From: Leucobacter chromiiresistens
GTDB taxonomy: Bacteria; Actinomycetota; Actinomycetes; Actinomycetales; Microbacteriaceae
Assembly: GCF_001477055.1 (NCBI RefSeq)
Contig: NZ_LDRK01000016.1
Location: 1 to 37,446 of the forward strand
Direction: 5' to 3'
Length of the DNA: 37,446 nt
In this document: positions 1 through 7,879 of the stretch, piece by piece
Position numbering within the stretch: position 1 is the stretch's first letter
Layout: the number at the start of each line of letters is the position of its first letter
Program-made: the position numbers and the translations under genes
Notes under the pieces: generated by a model
What the model saw: only the letters and a program-made list of their open reading frames with translations
The model's database searches: none
What the model was told of the DNA's origin: nothing

Positions 1-701
1 TCGCCGGCGCCGCGCAGCGCTCGACGCCTGCGCCGGGGCGGTTTCCCGCCCCCGAGCCGCTGCTCGAGGCGGCCCGCCATGACGGCGCCCGGGATCGCGA
101 TGACGGCGTAGACGAACGCCGCCGCGAGGTACACCGACATGTACCGCCAGTTGATCGCCCCGCTGAGGTATGCGGCGTGCATGATCTCGGCGACGGTGAT
201 CACGCTCGCGAGCGAGGTGATGTGGAACATGGTGATGGTCAGGTTCACGAGCGGCGGGATCGAGATGCGCGCCGCCTGGGGCAGGATGATGAACCGGAAC
301 CGGTCGGCGCGTCCGAGCCCCAGGGCGTCGGCGGCGTCGGTCTGCCCGTGCGGGAGCGCCGCGATGCTCGCGCGGATCATCTCGGCGGAGTAGGCGGCGG
401 CCGTGATGGTGAGCGCGATGATCGCCGAGGGGATCGCGTCGATGAGCACGCCGAGCTGCGGCAGGCCGCGGTACACGATGTACAGCAGCACGAGGGCGGG
501 CAGCCCGCGGCCCGTCTCGACGACCGCGATCGTCGTCCACCGGATCCACCGGCTCCGCGACTCGGAGAGGATCGCCAGGAAGAACCCGAGCGGGTACCCG
601 ATCACGCAGGAGACGACGGTGAGCATGATGGCCACGGCCAGGCCGGGCAGCAGGGCGGGGATGTGCGTCGGCCAATCCCAGAGCCATGAGAAGTCGTTCA
701 C
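1..701 (-). CDS. Polar amino acid ABC transporter permease (HisM-type), partial at its 3' end
   Basis: This is an inner-membrane permease subunit of a polar amino acid ABC importer. Translating the reverse strand from a GTG at 701 gives a product beginning VNDFSWLWDWP with several hydrophobic segments. It carries the EAA loop that contacts the ATPase: DAADALGLGRADRFRFIILPQAAR, split here around the invariant G of ALGLG, with ILPQA following. The GTG overlaps the TGA of the neighbouring permease gene (GTGA), which points to translational coupling. An ATG at 687 is in another frame. The C-terminal tail is rich in Arg, and the reading frame is still open at base 1, so the stop codon lies outside the window. 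It is the last visible gene of the leftward operon and the partner of the permease at 698-1342. The substrate is unknown, and no binding protein is seen in the window. Confidence 0.88.
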   Translation of the reverse strand, partial: MNDFSWLWDWPTHIPALLPGLAVAIMLTVVSCVIGYPLGFFLAILSESRSRWIRWTTIAVVETGRGLPALVLLYIVYRGLPQLGVLIDAIPSAIIALTITAAAYSAEMIRASIAALPHGQTDAADALGLGRADRFRFIILPQAARISIPPLVNLTITMFHITSLASVITVAEIMHAAYLSGAINWRYMSVYLAAAFVYAVIAIPGAVMAGRLEQRLGGGKPPRRRRRALRGAG

Positions 702-1342
702 AGTACGGCGTACCTCCGGGTCAGGCGGGCGTGGACGCCGCGCGACAGCGCACCGAGCGGAACGCTGAGCGCGAGGTACATGAGGCCCGCGAATGCGAAG
801 AAGGTGAGGCCCTCGCCGAAGTACTGCACCTGCAGCCCGGCGACGAAGGTGATCTCGGCGACGCCGATGGTCGAGGCGAGCGCCGACTCCTTGATGAGGC
901 CGACGAGGTAGGTCGCGACCGTCGGGGAGACCGCGCGGAAGAGCTGCGGGTACAGCACGTCCCTGGCGGTCGCGAAGCGGCCGAGCCCGAGTGCCGCACT
1001 GGCCTCCCATTGGCCCGGCTTGATGGCGTTCAACCCGCCGCGGTAGATCTCGGCCATGCTCGCGACCGCGATGACGCTGAGCGTGATGAGCGCCGAGGTC
1101 ACCGCGCCCAGGGTGATGCCGAGCTGCGTGATCCCGAAGAAGACGATGAAGAGCCACACGAGCGTCGGCACACCGCGCACGATGTGCACGAAGCCCCAGT
1201 AGAGCGCGCGCAGCGGGGCGAACCGACTGCGCGAGAGCAGCATGACGGGGGCGCCGAGCACGATCCCGATCGCCCCCGACACGGCGGTGAGGAGGATCGT
1301 CATGCCCGCGGCGAGCGCGATGGCGAGCAGTGCGTCGCCCAT
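698..1342 (-). CDS. Polar amino acid ABC transporter permease (HisM/GlnP family)
   Basis: This 214-residue membrane protein has about five predicted hydrophobic helices and is the second permease of the importer. The family signature is visible as the EAA loop near residues 135-155 (EASAALGLGRFATARDVLYPQLFRA broken at conserved ALGLG), plus the PTLVWLFIVFFGITQLG segment typical of HisM/GlnP proteins. Its length is normal for the family (210-230). The ATG at 1342 lies one base after the stop of the ATPase gene, and its own stop overlaps the start of the next permease, so ATPase and both permeases form a tightly coupled set. Two different permeases normally form a heterodimer with an ATPase dimer. 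The substrate cannot be read from the sequence. The adjacent dipeptidase hints at dipeptides or unusual amino acids. Confidence 0.92.
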   Translation of the reverse strand: MGDALLAIALAAGMTILLTAVSGAIGIVLGAPVMLLSRSRFAPLRALYWGFVHIVRGVPTLVWLFIVFFGITQLGITLGAVTSALITLSVIAVASMAEIYRGGLNAIKPGQWEASAALGLGRFATARDVLYPQLFRAVSPTVATYLVGLIKESALASTIGVAEITFVAGLQVQYFGEGLTFFAFAGLMYLALSVPLGALSRGVHARLTRRYAVL

Positions 1343-1343
1343 G

Positions 1344-2144
1344 TCAGCGCCCCAGCACCGCGGAGAGGAAGCGGCCCACGCGCGGGCTCTTCGGCTCCGT
1401 CATGATCTGCTCGGGCTGCCCCTGCTCGACGATGGCCCCGTCGACCATCACGATGACGCGGTTCGAGACGTGGCGTGCGAACTCCATCTCGTGCGTCGCG
1501 ATCAGCATGGTCATGCCCGAATCCGCGAGTTCGCGCATGACGGCGAGGATCTCGGCGCCGACCTCGGGGTCGAGCCCCGAGGTCGGCTCGTCGAAGAGCA
1601 TGAGCTCGGGATCCATCGCGAGCGCTCGCGCGATGGCGATGCGCTGCTGCTGCCCGCCCGAGCACTGGCTCGGGTAGGCGTCGGCCTTCGCCGCGAGCCC
1701 GACCCGGTCGAGCAGGGAGCGCGCCCGCTCGCGCGCCTCATCGGCGCTGCGGCCGAGCACCCGCTTCTGCGCGAGCTCGATGTTCTGCGCGGCGGTGAGG
1801 TGCGGGAAGAGGTTGAAGGACTGGAACACCATTCCGGCCTGCCGTCGCAGGCGCGCGACCTGCGCCCGCGCCGGTGCGCTCCCCTCCGCGAACTCGATCT
1901 CCTCGTCGCCGATGGAGAGCGCGCCCGAGTCGGGCAGTTCGAGCAGGTTGAGGCATCTGAGGAAGGTGCTCTTGCCGGCGCCCGACGGGCCGATGACGGA
2001 GATCACCTCCCCGCGCCCGACGGCCAGGGAGACATCGTCGATGGCGCGATGCTCGCCGAAGCGCTTCACGATCCGCTCCGCGTTGAGGAACGGTCGCAGG
2101 GTGGAGCCGGTGTACGTCGTCGTTGACGTATCGATGACAGCCAT
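1344..2144 (-). CDS. Polar amino acid ABC transporter ATP-binding protein
   Basis: This cytoplasmic ATPase subunit (266 residues) drives the importer formed with the two permeases downstream. The nucleotide-binding motifs are in order: Walker A GPSGAGKS near residue 53, Q-loop in MVFQSFNLFPHLT, signature CSGGQQQR near 161, Walker B LMLFDEPTSGLDPE near 180, and the H-loop in ATHEMEFARHVSNR. These are typical of the GlnQ/HisP class. The ATG at 2144 is preceded by a GAGAGGA Shine-Dalgarno at a slightly long spacing. About 20 residues precede the conserved domain (MAVIDTSTTTYTGSTLRPFL), a little longer than usual, so an internal start is possible but has no better ribosome site. The gene follows the dipeptidase by 19 bases and precedes the permeases without a gap, so it is part of the same operon. 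Confidence 0.94.
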   Translation of the reverse strand: MAVIDTSTTTYTGSTLRPFLNAERIVKRFGEHRAIDDVSLAVGRGEVISVIGPSGAGKSTFLRCLNLLELPDSGALSIGDEEIEFAEGSAPARAQVARLRRQAGMVFQSFNLFPHLTAAQNIELAQKRVLGRSADEARERARSLLDRVGLAAKADAYPSQCSGGQQQRIAIARALAMDPELMLFDEPTSGLDPEVGAEILAVMRELADSGMTMLIATHEMEFARHVSNRVIVMVDGAIVEQGQPEQIMTEPKSPRVGRFLSAVLGR

Positions 2145-2163
2145 GGGTTCGGTTCCTCTCGGC

Positions 2164-3150
2164 CTAGAGCTGTCGGAAGACGGTGTCGTAGAAGCGCAGC
2201 CAGTTCTCGCCCATGATCGCGGCGACCTCGGCCTCGGCGAAGCCGCGCTCGCGCAGGCACTCCTCGGCGTTCGGGAACTGCGCGGGGGTGCTGAACCAGT
2301 CGAGCGGCGGGGTGGGCCCCGGTTTCGACGGCCCCGAAGCGCCGTACTGGATCTCGCGCGCCCAGCGCCCCTGCCGCATCCATTCGACGTACGCGAAGCC
2401 GCCGTTCTGGTCGAGGTCGGTGCCGATGCCGACGCGCTCGATGCCGACCCGGTCGACCGTCCACGCGACCAGTTCGGACCAGCGCTGCGGGGTCGTGTAC
2501 TCCCCGACGAGATTGCGGTACACGGAGACGCCGATCATGCCGTCGCGGTCGCGGAGCGCGTCGAGTACCCGATCCGACTTGTTGCGGGGGTGCGGGGCGA
2601 GCGAGGCGGGGTTCGCATGGGTGATGGCGACGGGGTCGCCGGACGCCTCGATGGCGTCGAGCGTCGTCTGCTCGCCGACGTGGGACAGGTCGATGACCAT
2701 GCCGCAGCGGTTCATCTCCTGCACGACGTACTGGCCGTAGCGGGAGAGCCCGCTGTCGTGCGGCTCGTAGCAGCTGCCGCCGAGGTCGTTCTGGATGTTG
2801 TAGGTGAGCTGCCCGACGCGCGTGCCCATGCGGGCGAACAGCTCGACGTAGCCGAGGCGGCCCTGCAGGAACGACACGTTCTGGAAGCCCAGGATGATGG
2901 CGGTGCGACCGGACTCGGCGATGCGCCGGATGTCTTCGGCGCGGTAGGCGATCTCCACGAGGTCGGCGTTGTCCTCCGCCATGTTGCGCCACTTCACGAT
3001 CTGGTCCATCGATTCGGTCGCGTCCTCCCAGAACCCGACGGTGACGGTGATCGCCCCGAGCCCTCCGGCCGCCACCTCCTCGAGGGAGGGGCGATTGCCG
3101 GGGCGCTCGGTCTCGAGCGGTGAGCAGAGCAGGCTGTCGACGTAGATCAT
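2164..3150 (-). CDS. M19-family (membrane/renal dipeptidase-like) hydrolase
   Basis: This 328-residue protein has the M19 metallo-dipeptidase fold. Family members cleave dipeptides, often those with a D-residue. Recognisable segments are DLSHVGEQT near residue 154 and PVAITHAN near 173, which carry the two expected metal-binding histidines; GIGTDLDQ near 244; and GENWLRFYD close to the C-terminus. The canonical N-terminal HxD is YVD here (Tyr3, Asp5), and the usual metal-bridging Glu position appears as FQN. From memory the same substitutions occur in the M19 subgroup found beside dimethylglycine demethylase genes in Pseudomonas (GFQN and HPRNKSD motifs). Activity on dipeptides is therefore not assured. 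No signal peptide is seen, so it is probably cytoplasmic. The start has AAGGAG four bases upstream, and the stop of the preceding gene lies inside that site, so translation is likely coupled. Confidence 0.85.
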   Translation of the reverse strand: MIYVDSLLCSPLETERPGNRPSLEEVAAGGLGAITVTVGFWEDATESMDQIVKWRNMAEDNADLVEIAYRAEDIRRIAESGRTAIILGFQNVSFLQGRLGYVELFARMGTRVGQLTYNIQNDLGGSCYEPHDSGLSRYGQYVVQEMNRCGMVIDLSHVGEQTTLDAIEASGDPVAITHANPASLAPHPRNKSDRVLDALRDRDGMIGVSVYRNLVGEYTTPQRWSELVAWTVDRVGIERVGIGTDLDQNGGFAYVEWMRQGRWAREIQYGASGPSKPGPTPPLDWFSTPAQFPNAEECLRERGFAEAEVAAIMGENWLRFYDTVFRQL

Positions 3151-3159
3151 CGGTCTCCT

Positions 3160-5691
3160 TCAGACGGACGCGTGGTGGGCGTTGGCGAGCGGGATGTAGT
3201 GGTCGGTGTCGCGGTTCGGGTCGGCGGAGTTCGCGACCTCCGCGGGGTCGAAGAGCCGCGTGAGCTGCTGACCCGGCACGTAGACGTCCTTCACCGTGCC
3301 GGTGTGCTGGCGCGACAGGGGCGTATCGGGGTAGAGGCCCGCGTTCCCCGGGTAGTAGACGTTCCACCAGTGCTGGGCGGGAACCTCGATGCCCTCGCGC
3401 AGCAGCGCGGCGAAGCCGTCGTCGTAGCGGGCTCGCGCCGATTCGGGATCGGCGCTGCGCTCCGCTCGGAACCGGCCGTCCTCGGCGCGTACCGGCGTCC
3501 AGTCGATGCCGACGCGCGCGAGCGCCAGGGCGAGGCCGGGCTCGGCTCCATCGGGCCGAAGGTCGACGAGGTGCACATCGAGGGCCGACTCGGCAGCCGC
3601 TGCGGCGATGCGGTGCACGAGCACGTGGCCCACCGTGTGCAGGCTCGCGCCGCGGCAGTCGATGACGAGCGCCCCGTCGGCGTGCTCCGCCGCGGGGGCT
3701 CGCCACGCCCGGGCCCGGCCCGTCTCATCGAGCTCGCGGGCCAGCGCGGCGGCGAACCCCGTGATCGCCGACGGGTCCGCGATCAGGGCCGTGACGAAGA
3801 AGTCGCGGGCGCCGTGCCACGAGCCCTCGGGCACCTCGAGCGCCTGCATCGCCCGTCCGCCCGCGAGCCGCAGCTCCCGGAACTTCATCGTGATCCGCTC
3901 CGCGGGGTCGTGGCGGGGCGCGACGATGGCGCTCACCTTCGGGGAGAGCACGGGCGCTGCGGATCCCGGGGCCGCGGCTGCGGGGTCCTCCGTCACGGCC
4001 GGGCGGTAGTTCCACCACCACTCGTCGGCGTGGGCCGTGGCGAGCTCGTCGCGGAACGGGGCGCCGTCGTAGATGAGTCCGAGCACGGAGCGGTTCAGGA
4101 AGTCCTCGGTGCGGTCGAGACCGTGGATGCAGGAGTTCATGAGCCGCACGAGCCAGACGGGGACGAAGTCGATGTCGTGGGGGTCGGCGTGCGGCACGGC
4201 GTACGGCATTCCGCGCAGCGCGACCGCGGATCGCGCCACGTGCTCGAGGGCCGGTCGCCCGGCGATGACGGATCCGATGGGCGTCTGCGGGTCGACGGCG
4301 TCGAGCGCCGCGAGGAGCTCCCGCGCCCGCGTCGGGTAGTTCGGGATCACCTCGTGCGCGCCGGGCACCTCCTCCGCAGGGCCGGAGCGGGGCTCCTCGG
4401 CGGCCCGCGACTGGTACCACACCCGGTCGCGGTGCTCGGCGTCGTTGAGCGGCATCCGGAACACCCAGCCGAAGGTGTCGAGCAGCGCCTCCCGCACCGC
4501 TGATGCCGGCAGCTGCGGGTCGAGGTCGAGGGTCTCATCGAAGTTCAGGCGATCCTGCACCAGCGCGTCGGCGAAGTCGGGGGCGAGCTCGATCAGGAGG
4601 GTGTTGAACGTGCTGAGCGCCTCCGGCGAGACGCGGCCGTTCACGAACCGGTGCGCCGCGGCGAGCGGGGTCTCCCCCGGCGCGCGCTCGATGTCGCCGC
4701 GTCGAGCGGCGCGGACGGCTGCGCGGATGCGGCGGAGGTCGGCGGCGAGCTGCTTGCCGTTCGTGAAGACGCGGTACTGCGTGTCTTCGAGGGCACGGTA
4801 CTGGATGGTGCGGTCGAGCAGGGCCTCGAGCCGCGCGAATCGCGGATCCCCCGCTTCGATCGGCAGCTCCAGCGCGTGCCGGGCGGCTTCGACGGTGAGC
4901 GACACGTAGGTGTGGATCAGTGCGGGCCGGTTGTAGACGAACATCACGAGGCCGAGCGCGGAGCCGTTGCCGACTCCGATGTGCCGGCGCACCTCGGGCG
5001 CGAGGGCCACCGCGGTATCGGGTGCGTCGAGACGGGCGAGCTCCTCCACGACGTCGACGGAGAGCTCGCGCATCAGGTAGGCCGAGAGCATCTGCGCGTG
5101 GTACGACAGCGCGAGGGGGTGCCCGGGCGGAATGGCTGGGAACGACACGGACCCGAAGGTGCCGTTGCCGTCGAGGCCGGTGTTGCGCATCAGGTACCCG
5201 ACGCGCTTCACCTCGGCGGCGTCGGGCTGCTGGCCCGCGGCCAGCGAGTCGCGCACGTGCTTGAAGAGGCGCAGGCTCTGGTTCGACCGCATCCAGATGA
5301 GCGTGCCCTCCGGGGCGCGCCCCTCGTACAGCTTCGGCAGCTCCGCGGCGGATGCCGCGATCTGATCGTCGCTCGCGATGCCGTCGATGAGCGTGCCGAT
5401 CATGTCCCACGACGACCCGATGATGCGGCCGGTGCGATTCACACCTCGCGGTTCGCTGAGCCAGGCGGCGTAGGTGATGCTGCCCATCGGCGTCTCGATG
5501 GTGTAGCGGGCCGCTCCGTTGCCGCGCACATCGAGTTCGAGCAGGTCGCGGCGGATGCTCCATCCCTCCCGCAGCATCCGCGCGAGGAAGCTCCGCGATG
5601 CGCTCAGACGCGTCGGCTGCAGGGCTCCGAGGCTGCGCGGGTCCATCACCCGGTCGGGTGAGAACGCCTCGTCGAGGTAGGGATTCCGCAT
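3160..5691 (-). CDS. Large uncharacterised protein, probable two-part fusion
   Basis: I do not recognise a characterised function for this 843-residue soluble protein. The start is taken as the ATG at 5691 because GGAG lies eight bases upstream; an in-frame ATG at 5709 lacks such a site. The N-terminal part (about 1-600) contains two glycine-rich segments, YLMRNTGLDGNGTFG at 167-180 and HIGVGNGSALGLVMFVYNRP at 237-256. These resemble, from memory, an uncharacterised proteobacterial family usually found near M19 dipeptidases and amino acid ABC genes. The C-terminal part (about 602-843, starting MKFRELRLAGGRAMQAL) looks like a separate domain. By eye it recalls DUF3726, with a WW..YYPGNAGLYPDTPLSR stretch near the end; this is unverified. 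No membrane segment, signal peptide or nucleotide-binding loop is seen. It is the first gene of the operon with the dipeptidase and ABC importer, so a role in using the imported compound is likely. Confidence 0.8.
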   Translation of the reverse strand: MRNPYLDEAFSPDRVMDPRSLGALQPTRLSASRSFLARMLREGWSIRRDLLELDVRGNGAARYTIETPMGSITYAAWLSEPRGVNRTGRIIGSSWDMIGTLIDGIASDDQIAASAAELPKLYEGRAPEGTLIWMRSNQSLRLFKHVRDSLAAGQQPDAAEVKRVGYLMRNTGLDGNGTFGSVSFPAIPPGHPLALSYHAQMLSAYLMRELSVDVVEELARLDAPDTAVALAPEVRRHIGVGNGSALGLVMFVYNRPALIHTYVSLTVEAARHALELPIEAGDPRFARLEALLDRTIQYRALEDTQYRVFTNGKQLAADLRRIRAAVRAARRGDIERAPGETPLAAAHRFVNGRVSPEALSTFNTLLIELAPDFADALVQDRLNFDETLDLDPQLPASAVREALLDTFGWVFRMPLNDAEHRDRVWYQSRAAEEPRSGPAEEVPGAHEVIPNYPTRARELLAALDAVDPQTPIGSVIAGRPALEHVARSAVALRGMPYAVPHADPHDIDFVPVWLVRLMNSCIHGLDRTEDFLNRSVLGLIYDGAPFRDELATAHADEWWWNYRPAVTEDPAAAAPGSAAPVLSPKVSAIVAPRHDPAERITMKFRELRLAGGRAMQALEVPEGSWHGARDFFVTALIADPSAITGFAAALARELDETGRARAWRAPAAEHADGALVIDCRGASLHTVGHVLVHRIAAAAAESALDVHLVDLRPDGAEPGLALALARVGIDWTPVRAEDGRFRAERSADPESARARYDDGFAALLREGIEVPAQHWWNVYYPGNAGLYPDTPLSRQHTGTVKDVYVPGQQLTRLFDPAEVANSADPNRDTDHYIPLANAHHASV

Positions 5692-5703
5692 CGTATCCGC
5701 TCC

Positions 5704-5759
5704 AATCATCGTTGATTCATCAAGAGCCCCGAACCGGCTGATTAAGCTATATTTAATCA
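5704..5759. promoter_or_regulatory. Probable IclR operator region between divergent genes
   Basis: The 199-bp gap between the leftward operon and the iclR-type gene is strikingly AT-rich. It contains a perfect palindrome at 5739-5759, TGATTAA-N7-TTAATCA. A second, shorter palindrome with the same half-site core lies at 5704-5717 (AATCA-N4-TGATT), 22 bases before the first. Both sit where they could block or activate the leftward promoter. The IclR protein at 5891 is the obvious candidate to bind them; this is inferred from position. Confidence 0.6.
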
Positions 5760-5890
5760 TCATTCAGGTATATTGAAAACAGTAAACAGCCCTCAGCGGC
5801 GCGTCAAGAGGGCGCCGCCGAAAATCTCGGCGACAGTGAGAAGCAGCCCTCGCGCCGAGCGGCAGTCCCGGCGCACGATCGGAGAGAGCA

Positions 5891-6601
5891 ATGTCCGGCC
5901 ACACCACCCTGCAGTCCGTCGAGAAGACGATCCGCGTGCTCGAGGAGTTCATGCACTTCGACCGAGCCGCGATCGCGCTCTCCGAGATCGCGGAGGCGCT
6001 CGGGTGGAGCCGGCCCGCCACGCACCAGTACCTCACCACGCTGGTGCACACGGGGTGGCTGCAGCAGGACTCGCAGCGGCGGTACCGCCTCTCGATCCGC
6101 GCCGCCGCGTTCGGGCGCTTCGCGACGGCGCACGCGGGCGTGCCCGAAGCCGTGTCGCGGCGCATGCGCGCCCTCGTGGAGCAGCTCGAGGAGCCGATCT
6201 CGTTCGCCGTGCGCAACGGCGAATCGGCGCTGATCGTCGAGCGGATCGAGCCGAAGCGCTCCCTGTCCGTGCGTCGCGAGGCCGAGCGGATGCTGCCGCT
6301 CAGCTCGACCTCGGGCCAGGTGCTCCTCGCCTTCGACCCCCACGCGTCGGACGCCGAGCGGGAGCCGTACCTCGACGAGCTGACCGCGATCAGGGAGCGC
6401 GGCTACTCCGTGCACCGGGCGGTGTGGATGGGCGACGCGATCGAGGTGATCGCCGTGCCCCTCATGCAGGGCGACGAGTGCCTCGGCGCGCTGAGCGTCA
6501 TCGCCCCCGAGGGGCGGATGGTGATGGAGGAATCGATCACCGTGATGCTCGAGGCGCGCCGAGCGCTCGAGAGCGAGCTCGCTGCCGAACCGGGTGCCTG
6601 A
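5891..6601 (+). CDS. IclR-family transcriptional regulator
   Basis: This is a 236-residue DNA-binding regulator of normal IclR length. The N-terminal winged helix is seen at about residues 8-70 (TLQSVEKTIRVLEEF, then IALSEIAEALGWSRPATHQYLTTL). It is followed by the IclR effector domain with LIVERIEPKRSLSVRREAER near 115 and the ligand-pocket end AVPLMQGDECLGALSVIAPEGRM near 195-215. The start has GGAGAGA three bases upstream of ATG. The gene is divergent from the dipeptidase/ABC operon and probably controls it and itself through the palindromes at 5704-5759. The effector is unknown; a catabolic intermediate of the operon's substrate would be usual for this family. Confidence 0.93.
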   Translation: MSGHTTLQSVEKTIRVLEEFMHFDRAAIALSEIAEALGWSRPATHQYLTTLVHTGWLQQDSQRRYRLSIRAAAFGRFATAHAGVPEAVSRRMRALVEQLEEPISFAVRNGESALIVERIEPKRSLSVRREAERMLPLSSTSGQVLLAFDPHASDAEREPYLDELTAIRERGYSVHRAVWMGDAIEVIAVPLMQGDECLGALSVIAPEGRMVMEESITVMLEARRALESELAAEPGA

Positions 6602-6608
6602 CCGCGCT

Positions 6609-6614
6609 TACACT
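6609..6614 (+). promoter_or_regulatory. -10 element of a probable leaderless transcript
   Basis: TACACT ends exactly six bases before the ATG at 6621, so transcription would start at the A of the start codon. No Shine-Dalgarno is present, and no good -35 is seen. Leaderless mRNAs with this spacing are well known in actinobacteria. Confidence 0.55.
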
Positions 6615-6620
6615 GGGCCC

Positions 6621-7850
6621 ATGAGCGAGATCCTCTCCCCCGACGACGTGCTCCGGATCCGGATGCGCGCCCTCGGCCTCGCCGAGAGCGCCTGGGCCGA
6701 CGGAGGCCGGAGCGCGAACCACGACATCGCTCCCGACCTCGCTCACGACGTCGCCCGCAGCGGAGCCGAGCGCATCGCCGCCGTCGCCCGGCGCATGCTC
6801 GCACTGCAGGGGCAGGACTGGCGGTCCGCGCGGTGGGCGCTCGGCGTGCGCGCCCCCGGCACCACGGCGGCCGACGTCGAGGCCGCGTTCGACACCCGAC
6901 GCATCGTGCGCTCCTGGCCCATGCGGGGCACCGTGCACATCGTCGCCGCGGAGGACATCCGCTGGATGCAGCTCGCCACCAACCATCGCGTACTGGCGGG
7001 AGCCCCGAAACGCCGGGCGTTCCTGGGCATCGACGACGCTGCGCTCGACCGACTCGTCGACACGTCGCTGCTCGCGCTCGCCGCCGCGGGCACCGACGGC
7101 CTCGACCGCGACCGCCTCGCCGAGGCGTGGACGGAAGCGGGCATCGACTGGCAGCCCAACTGGCGGTACCACCTGATCTGGTGGATCTGCCAGAACGGCC
7201 TCGCCGCCTTCGGCCCGATCGGGCCCGGGGGCGAACCCCTGCTCGTCGCGACGGAGCACTGGATCACGGCCTCCCGCGATCTCGCGGGCGACGCGGCCCT
7301 GCACGAGCTCGCGGTGCGGTACGCCGCAGCCCGCGGGCCGTTCCGGGAGAAGGATCTCGCGTGGTGGACCGGGCTCACCGTCGCAGAAGCCCGAGCGGGA
7401 ATCACCGCAGCGGCCGAGAGCGGCGCGCTCGTGCCCGCTCGGGCCCGGGACGCCGCGGGCGCGACGGTGCCCGGCGCCGCGGGGAGGCTGTGGGTCGATC
7501 CGGGGCTCCTCGGAGCGACCGACGACCCGACCCGCGAGGGACCCCTCCCGGAGTGGGTGCTTCTCGCAGCCTTCGACGAGCACCTGCTGGGCTACTCCGA
7601 GCGCTCGCCGCAGCTCGACCCCGAGCACTTCGCCCGCATCGTGCCCGGCCGCAACGGCATGTTCCTGCCGACCGTCGTGCATCGCGGCGGGGTGGTCGGC
7701 ACCTGGAAGCGGCGCCGCGGGCGCGCCGGCGGCCTCGACATCGCACCGTTCCCGGGCGCGGGGATCGACGCCGGCGCGCTCGCGACCGCGAACCGCGCAT
7801 GGGCGGCGTTCCACGGCGTCGCCGCCGGAGACATCGCGCTCGCCGAGTAG
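6621..7850 (+). CDS. Winged-helix DNA-binding protein, AlkZ/YcaQ-like (HTH_42) DNA glycosylase family
   Basis: This 409-residue protein belongs to the three-winged-helix HTH_42 (formerly DUF1006) family, which includes the crosslink-unhooking glycosylases AlkZ and YcaQ. The diagnostic stretch is RRMLALQGQDWRSARWAL at about 58-75, where Gln63 and Gln65 form a QxQ pair like the catalytic QxQ reported for AlkZ. It is followed by RSWPMRGTVHIVAAEDIRWM, the most conserved block of the family. The C-terminal region holds LAAFDEHLLGYSER and the TWKRRRGRAGG segment. The ATG at 6621 is preferred over a GTG at 6594 that overlaps the iclR stop, because the -10 box TACACT precedes 6621 at leaderless spacing. 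Many family members have no assigned substrate, so glycosylase activity is only inferred. Confidence 0.85.
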   Translation: MSEILSPDDVLRIRMRALGLAESAWADGGRSANHDIAPDLAHDVARSGAERIAAVARRMLALQGQDWRSARWALGVRAPGTTAADVEAAFDTRRIVRSWPMRGTVHIVAAEDIRWMQLATNHRVLAGAPKRRAFLGIDDAALDRLVDTSLLALAAAGTDGLDRDRLAEAWTEAGIDWQPNWRYHLIWWICQNGLAAFGPIGPGGEPLLVATEHWITASRDLAGDAALHELAVRYAAARGPFREKDLAWWTGLTVAEARAGITAAAESGALVPARARDAAGATVPGAAGRLWVDPGLLGATDDPTREGPLPEWVLLAAFDEHLLGYSERSPQLDPEHFARIVPGRNGMFLPTVVHRGGVVGTWKRRRGRAGGLDIAPFPGAGIDAGALATANRAWAAFHGVAAGDIALAE

Positions 7851-7867
7851 GCGGATCGGCCCGTCGC

Positions 7868-7873
7868 TAGAAT
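7868..7873 (+). promoter_or_regulatory. -10 element of a probable leaderless transcript
   Basis: TAGAAT is followed by six bases and then the ATG at 7880, the same geometry as at 6609 and 20804. There is no Shine-Dalgarno before this start. The gene can therefore be transcribed separately from the winged-helix gene only 29 bases upstream. Confidence 0.6.
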
Positions 7874-7879
7874 CGACGC

